A DNA stretch of 64,000 nt from Thermohalobaculum xanthum (lineage in GTDB: Bacteria > Pseudomonadota > Alphaproteobacteria > Rhodobacterales > Rhodobacteraceae), in the NCBI RefSeq assembly GCF_016623495.1, contig NZ_JAEHHL010000012.1, positions 1 to 64,000 on the forward strand. The letters run 5' to 3'. The stretch's first letter is position 1. Every line of letters starts with the position of its first letter. The position numbers and the translations under genes were made by a program. The notes under the pieces were generated by a model. It searched no databases and was not told the origin of the DNA. It saw nothing but the letters and a program-made list of their open reading frames with translations. Below are positions 59,837-64,000 of this stretch, piece by piece.

Positions 59837-61534
59837 TCAGTTTCCGAGGATCGCGGGCAAGCGCAGCCCATGCTCACGTGCGCAGTCAAGCGCCATCTCG
59901 TAGCCCGCATCGGCGTGGCGCCAGACGCCGCTTGCCGGGTCGTTCCACAGCACCCGCTCGAGCCGCCGGGCCGCGGCCTCGGTGCCGTCGGCCACGATCA
60001 CCATGCCGGCGTGCTGGCTGAAGCCCATGCCGACGCCGCCGCCGTGATGCAGGCTGACCCAGGTCGCGCCCGAAGCGGTGTTGACCAGCGCGTTCAGCAG
60101 CGGCCAGTCTGAGACCGCGTCCGAGCCGTCCTTCATCGCCTCGGTCTCGCGGTTGGGGCTGGCGACCGAGCCGCTGTCGAGATGGTCGCGGCCGATCACG
60201 ATCGGCGCCTTCAGCTCGCCCTTGGCCACCATCTCGTTGAACATCAGCCCCGCGCGGTGCCGCTCGCCCAGGCCGATCCAGCAGATCCGCGCGGGCAGGC
60301 CCTGGAAGGCGATGCGGTCGCGCGCCATGTCGAGCCAGCGGTGGAGATGCTCGTTCTCGGGGAACAGCCGCTTCATCGCCTCATCGGTGCGGTAGATGTC
60401 CTCGGGGTCGCCCGAAAGCGCGCACCAGCGGAACGGCCCCACGCCGCGGCAGAACAGCGGGCGGATATAGGCGGGCACGAAACCGGGGAAGGCGAAGGCG
60501 TTCTCGAGCCCCTCCTCCTTGGCGACCTGGCGGATGTTGTTGCCGTAGTCGAGGGTGGGGACGCCGGCATTCCAGAAATCGACCATCGCGGCGACATGCA
60601 CGCGCATGCTGGCGCGCGCCGCGCGCTCGACCGCCTTCGGGTCGCTCTCCTGCCGCTCGCGCCACTCGGCCACGCTCCAGTCCTGGGGCAGGTAGCCATG
60701 GACCGGGTCGTGGGCCGAGGTCTGGTCGGTCACGATGTCGGGCCGGCCGTTCGGCATCGGCAGGCCCGCCTTCATCCGGCGCACGATCTCGGGGAAGACG
60801 TCGGCGGCGTTGCCGATCAGCGCGACCGACTTGGCCTCGCCCGCCTTGGTCCAGCGCTCGATCATCGCCAGCGCCTCGTCAAGGCTGCGGGTCTTCTCGT
60901 CGACATAGCGCGTGCGGATGCGGAAATCGGCGCGGGTCTCGTCGCATTCGACCGCGAGGCAGCAGGCCCCTGCCATCACCGCCGCGAGCGGCTGGGCACC
61001 GCCCATGCCGCCGAGCCCCGCGGTCAGGATCCACTTGCCCCTCAGATCGCCGCCGTAATGCTGGCGCCCGGCCTCGGCGAAGGTCTCGTAGGTGCCCTGA
61101 ACGATGCCCTGGCTGCCGATGTAGATCCAGGACCCGGCCGTCATCTGGCCGTACATCATCAGGCCCTTGCGATCGAGATCGTTGAAGTGCTCCCAGTTCG
61201 CCCAGTGCGGCACGATGTTGGAATTGGCGATCAGAACGCGCGGCGCGTCGGCGTGGGTCTTGACCACGGCGACCGGGCGGCCCGACTGCACGACCAGCGT
61301 CTCGTCGGCCTCGAGCGCCTTCAGCGCGCCGACGATGCGGTCGAAATCGTCCCAGGTGCGCGCCGCACGGCCGATGCCGCCATAGACCACCAGCTCGTGC
61401 GGGTTCTCGGCCACGTCGGGGTGCAGGTTGTTCATCAACATCCGCATCGGCGCCTCGGTCAGCCAGGACTTGGCGCTGATCTCGGGGCCGGTGGGCGGAA
61501 AGACATCGCGCCGGTTGAGGCGGGGATTGGTCAT
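59837..61534 (-). CDS. hutU: Urocanate hydratase
   Basis: A 565-residue enzyme turning urocanate into imidazolonepropionate in histidine breakdown, with tightly bound NAD+. [17 protein letters not shown] is the NAD-binding glycine segment, [21 protein letters not shown] and [16 protein letters not shown] hold active-site residues, and [18 protein letters not shown] is a family signature. Length and order match HutU. AGGAG precedes ATG 61534. No hutH, hutI or hutG lies next to it; a TRAP transporter follows instead. Confidence 0.96.
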   Translation of the reverse strand: MTNPRLNRRDVFPPTGPEISAKSWLTEAPMRMLMNNLHPDVAENPHELVVYGGIGRAARTWDDFDRIVGALKALEADETLVVQSGRPVAVVKTHADAPRVLIANSNIVPHWANWEHFNDLDRKGLMMYGQMTAGSWIYIGSQGIVQGTYETFAEAGRQHYGGDLRGKWILTAGLGGMGGAQPLAAVMAGACCLAVECDETRADFRIRTRYVDEKTRSLDEALAMIERWTKAGEAKSVALIGNAADVFPEIVRRMKAGLPMPNGRPDIVTDQTSAHDPVHGYLPQDWSVAEWRERQESDPKAVERAARASMRVHVAAMVDFWNAGVPTLDYGNNIRQVAKEEGLENAFAFPGFVPAYIRPLFCRGVGPFRWCALSGDPEDIYRTDEAMKRLFPENEHLHRWLDMARDRIAFQGLPARICWIGLGERHRAGLMFNEMVAKGELKAPIVIGRDHLDSGSVASPNRETEAMKDGSDAVSDWPLLNALVNTASGATWVSLHHGGGVGMGFSQHAGMVIVADGTEAAARRLERVLWNDPASGVWRHADAGYEMALDCAREHGLRLPAILGN

Positions 61535-61697
61535 GGCGCTCTCCTCTGGGTCGTCGGGACGCTGCGGATGCCGCCGCGCGGCGCGGCCCGCTGAATCGGG
61601 GCGCATAGCGGCGTCACGTTATGTAGCCAGATTCGCTTCTTTTGTCCATACATAAAAAATCCATCACTTCCCCCCGCCCGGACGCGCCCGCCCCTCG

Positions 61698-62306
61698 TCA
61701 GGGGCGGGTCTGTGCCACCGCGTCGATCTGCATCGCGCGCCCGGCCAGGGCCGCGAGACGTGGAAACCCGGGGTCGAGCAGCCAGGGATTGGTCGCCTCG
61801 ACGAACTGGTAGGCGCAGACGGTCGCGATGTCCGAGCCGTCTGGCGCAGCGCCGCCGAAGAAGCCGTCGGCCGGGGCGATTGCCTCGAGCGCGCCGAGCG
61901 CGCCGCGCACCTGCCCCGCCACGCGCGCCTGCCAGTCGGCCCAGTGAAGCGCCTCGGGGCGGCGGTTCTTCTCGTAGACCATGGCCACCGCCTTCTCGGC
62001 CGTGGCGGTCGCCAGCCCGATGCGCCGCAGGCATTCGCGCCGCGCCAGCCCCGAGGCCGGCACCAGCCGCCGGTCGCCCGCCTCCTCGTCCAGCCAGTCG
62101 CAGATCGCCCAGCTGTCGACCAGCACGGTGCCATCGTCAAGCACCAGCGCCGGCACCCGCGTGCCGGGATGGACCTTGGCGATCTCCTTCGATTCCTCGG
62201 GGTCGGTCGCGGCCAGCGGGCGGCGCTCGATCTCGCGGCCTTGCAGCGCGCACCAGATCGCGACGCGGCGGACATAGGGCGACAGGTCGCGGCCGTACAG
62301 AATCAT
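61698..62306 (-). CDS. Glutathione S-transferase family protein
   Basis: A 202-residue GST. The thioredoxin-fold N-terminus reads [18 protein letters not shown], with [24 protein letters not shown] containing the cis-Pro and the glutathione-binding Ser/Asp; the rest is the helical C-terminal domain. No conserved catalytic Cys at the N-terminus, so a Ser/Tyr-type GST. Role unknown, probably detoxification or dehalogenation. Divergent from moaA. Confidence 0.9.
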   Translation of the reverse strand: MILYGRDLSPYVRRVAIWCALQGREIERRPLAATDPEESKEIAKVHPGTRVPALVLDDGTVLVDSWAICDWLDEEAGDRRLVPASGLARRECLRRIGLATATAEKAVAMVYEKNRRPEALHWADWQARVAGQVRGALGALEAIAPADGFFGGAAPDGSDIATVCAYQFVEATNPWLLDPGFPRLAALAGRAMQIDAVAQTRP

Positions 62307-62501
62307 CGATACCTCCGGGAGGGTGTGGCCAAAAGCGGAAGCGCCGAGCTAAGCGGCGCGGTGCGCGGCTGTCAAAGGGAAGCACGAATTTCCGCCAGAC
62401 GGAAACCCGCATCCCGCGGTGAAAGCGCGAGCATTGCGCTCGGGAATTGCGGAAGCGGCGGCGCGGGCTTAAGTTCCGGACAGATAAGCCCGGGAGGAGA
62501 C

Positions 62502-63515
62502 ATGGACGCCGTCGCGACACCGCCGCTGATCGACCCGTTCCAGCGGGCGATTACCTATCTGCGGGTGTCGGTCACGGACCGCTGCGATTTCCGCTGCGTC
62601 TATTGCATGGCCGAGCACATGACCTTCCTGCCCAAGCGCGACCTGCTCACGCTGGAGGAACTGGACCGGTTGTGCTCAACCTTCGTGCGGCTGGGCGTGC
62701 GCAAGCTGAGGATCACCGGCGGCGAGCCGCTGGTGCGCAAGAACATCATGTGGTTCTTCGAACGCATGGGCCGGCACCTGGGCGCCGGGCTCGACGAGCT
62801 CACGCTCACCACCAACGGCTCGCAGCTGGCGCGCCATGCCGGCGCATTGCGTGACTGCGGCGTGCGGCGGGTCAATGTCTCGCTCGACACGCTCGACGAG
62901 GCGAAGTTCCGCGCCATCACCCGGTGGGGGCGGCTTTCGGACGTGCTGCAGGGCATCGACGCGGCGCAGGAGGCCGGGCTCGCGGTCAAGATCAACGCCG
63001 TGGCGCTACGCGGCACCAATGACGACGAGATCCACCAGATGGTCGAGTGGTGCGGCGAGCGCGGCATGGATCTCACCTTCATCGAGGTGATGCCGATGGG
63101 CGAGCTCGACGGCGAGGACCGGCTGGACCAGTTCTACTCGCTCGACGACGTGCGCCGCGACCTCGAGGCGCGCTGGACGCTGACCGATACCGATTACCGC
63201 ACCGGCGGGCCGGCGCGCTATGCGCGGGTTACCGAGACCGGGCAGCGCATCGGCTTCATCACGCCGCTGAGCCACAACTTCTGCGAATCGTGCAACCGCG
63301 TGCGGCTGACCTGCACCGGCCAGCTCTACATGTGCCTGGGCCAGGATGACGATGCCGACCTGCGCGCGGTGCTGCGCGCCTCGGGCGACGACGCGGTGCT
63401 GGAGGCGGCGATCCGCGAGGCGATCACGCGAAAGCCGAAGGGCCATGATTTCGACTATTCGCGCCAGGAGGTGCACGGCCAGGTCGGCCGCCACATGAGC
63501 GTCACGGGCGGCTGA
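62502..63515 (+). CDS. moaA: GTP 3',8-cyclase (molybdenum cofactor synthesis)
   Basis: A 337-residue radical SAM enzyme for the first step of molybdenum cofactor synthesis. CDFRCVYC (Cys28, 32, 35) is the SAM cluster site and [12 protein letters not shown]...C the C-terminal cluster site with C-x2-C-x13-C spacing; [10 protein letters not shown] and [10 protein letters not shown] fit. GGGAGGAGAC precedes ATG 62502. No other moa gene is adjacent, so the rest of the pathway lies elsewhere. Confidence 0.95.
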   Translation: MDAVATPPLIDPFQRAITYLRVSVTDRCDFRCVYCMAEHMTFLPKRDLLTLEELDRLCSTFVRLGVRKLRITGGEPLVRKNIMWFFERMGRHLGAGLDELTLTTNGSQLARHAGALRDCGVRRVNVSLDTLDEAKFRAITRWGRLSDVLQGIDAAQEAGLAVKINAVALRGTNDDEIHQMVEWCGERGMDLTFIEVMPMGELDGEDRLDQFYSLDDVRRDLEARWTLTDTDYRTGGPARYARVTETGQRIGFITPLSHNFCESCNRVRLTCTGQLYMCLGQDDDADLRAVLRASGDDAVLEAAIREAITRKPKGHDFDYSRQEVHGQVGRHMSVTGG

Positions 63516-63534
63516 GATACCGGCCAATGCAAAA

Positions 63535-63559
63535 AAGCCCCGGCCAATGGCCGGGGCTT
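63535..63559 (-). terminator. Rho-independent terminator for the leftward oxidoreductase gene
   Basis: AAGCCCCGGCC (63535-63545) pairs with GGCCGGGGCTT (63549-63559) around a three-base loop. Read leftward the stem is followed by TTTTTT, a full intrinsic terminator; read rightward it also sits after moaA, so it may serve both. Confidence 0.85.
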
Positions 63560-63577
63560 GGTCGTTATGGCTGACGC

Positions 63578-64000
63578 TCAGGCGGCCTGCTGATCGAGCG
63601 TCGGGTAGTCGGTGTACCCCTTCGCGCCCCCGCCGTAGAACGTCGCCTTGTCGGGCTGGTTGAGGGCAGCCCCACGCTGGAAGCGTTCGGGCAGGTCCGG
63701 GTTCGCAATGAACGGGCGGCCAAAGCTGACGGCGTCGGCACGTCCCCGGCCGATCCAGTCAGCCGCCCGCGCCGCATCGAACTTGCCATTCGCGACGTAG
63801 ACGCCAGACCAGAGCGGGCGCAGTCTCTCGAGCGCCTGCGCCTCAGCCTCGGTCTGGGGCGAGCCCTCGCCGTCCTCGACCACGTGGAGATATGCGAGCG
63901 AGAGCCGGTCGAGCGCGGGATAGAGCGCCGCAAAGGTTTCCTCCGCCCCCTCGGTCGGGATATCGTTGAAGTTGCTGAAGGGCGAGACGCGCACACCGAC
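63578..64000 (-). CDS. Old Yellow Enzyme-type alkene reductase, C-terminal part (cut by window end)
   Basis: The visible C-terminal 140 residues match NADH:flavin oxidoreductases of the OYE family: VGVRVSPFSNFNDI at the edge, LAYLHVVED, then ADWIGRGRADAVSFGRPFIANPDLPER, where GRPFIANPDLP is the FMN-phosphate-binding signature, and a tail FYGGGAKGYTDYP typical of NemA/OYE enzymes. The N-terminal two thirds lie beyond base 64000. Reduces activated double bonds with NAD(P)H. Confidence 0.93.
   Translation of the reverse strand, partial: VGVRVSPFSNFNDIPTEGAEETFAALYPALDRLSLAYLHVVEDGEGSPQTEAEAQALERLRPLWSGVYVANGKFDAARAADWIGRGRADAVSFGRPFIANPDLPERFQRGAALNQPDKATFYGGGAKGYTDYPTLDQQAA

Noticed and set aside
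51711-61594. Long plus-strand open frames opposite glmS, glmU, dctM, dctP and hutU
   Set aside because: Same antisense effect; the minus strand carries well-known enzymes throughout.

Overview
The window looks like chromosome of an alphaproteobacterium, most likely in or near the Rhodobacterales. The right half carries the gene order miaB ... phoH-ybeY-corC-lnt-metK-trmB, a MucR/Ros-type regulator, a TRAP transporter and very GC-rich coding sequence, all usual in that order. No database search was possible, so this placement is inference.

Region 1 (about 1-21.8 kb) is accessory DNA. By eye it is less GC-rich than the rest, and it ends in a 46-base 3' half of a tRNA-Lys gene (21739-21784), the usual scar of a tRNA-integrated genomic island. 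It starts with a UvrD-type helicase that seems to have lost its N-terminal (RecQ-like) part, then a MOSC protein and a solute-binding-fold protein. The centre is a tightly packed 15-gene operon (6300-18908) for an aryl-polyene/xanthomonadin-like lipid: methyltransferase, glycosyltransferase, two hotdog dehydratases, lysophospholipid-type acyltransferase, LolA-like carrier, MMPL exporter, ketosynthase plus chain-length-factor-like partner, ketoreductase, FAD-dependent halogenase-like enzyme, acyl carrier protein, COG4648-type membrane protein and an AMP-forming ligase. A divergent PlsC-type acyltransferase plus lipoprotein lie to its left. To its right, facing it, are an MlaC-like protein, a small cysteine-rich protein and a radical SAM enzyme. 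No gene for making an aryl starter acid is recognisable.

Region 2 (about 21.8-35.8 kb) is a patchwork. It has the tail of an IS3-family transposase abutting the tail of a GNAT gene, a vanadium-dependent haloperoxidase with a complete vanadate site, an SLC13-type permease, small exported proteins (YHS, DUF992, unknowns), a decayed short-chain dehydrogenase fragment, a large arylsulfatase with a Tat-exported partner and a divergent AraC regulator, and an eight-haem cytochrome c with a C-terminal repeat region.

Region 3 (about 35.9-64 kb) reads as core chromosome: threonine dehydratase-like enzyme and methylthioadenosine phosphorylase, flavin reductase, MucR regulator, miaB, nhaA, isochorismatase-like hydrolase, phoH-ybeY-corC-lnt, metK, trmB, LysE exporter, glmS-glmU (UDP-GlcNAc synthesis), gph, tRNA-Val(CAC), a FemAB/GNAT-like protein, hutU followed by a TRAP transporter, a glutathione S-transferase, moaA and the C-terminal end of an Old Yellow Enzyme cut by the window edge. 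I saw no CRISPR array, rRNA or complete insertion sequence.
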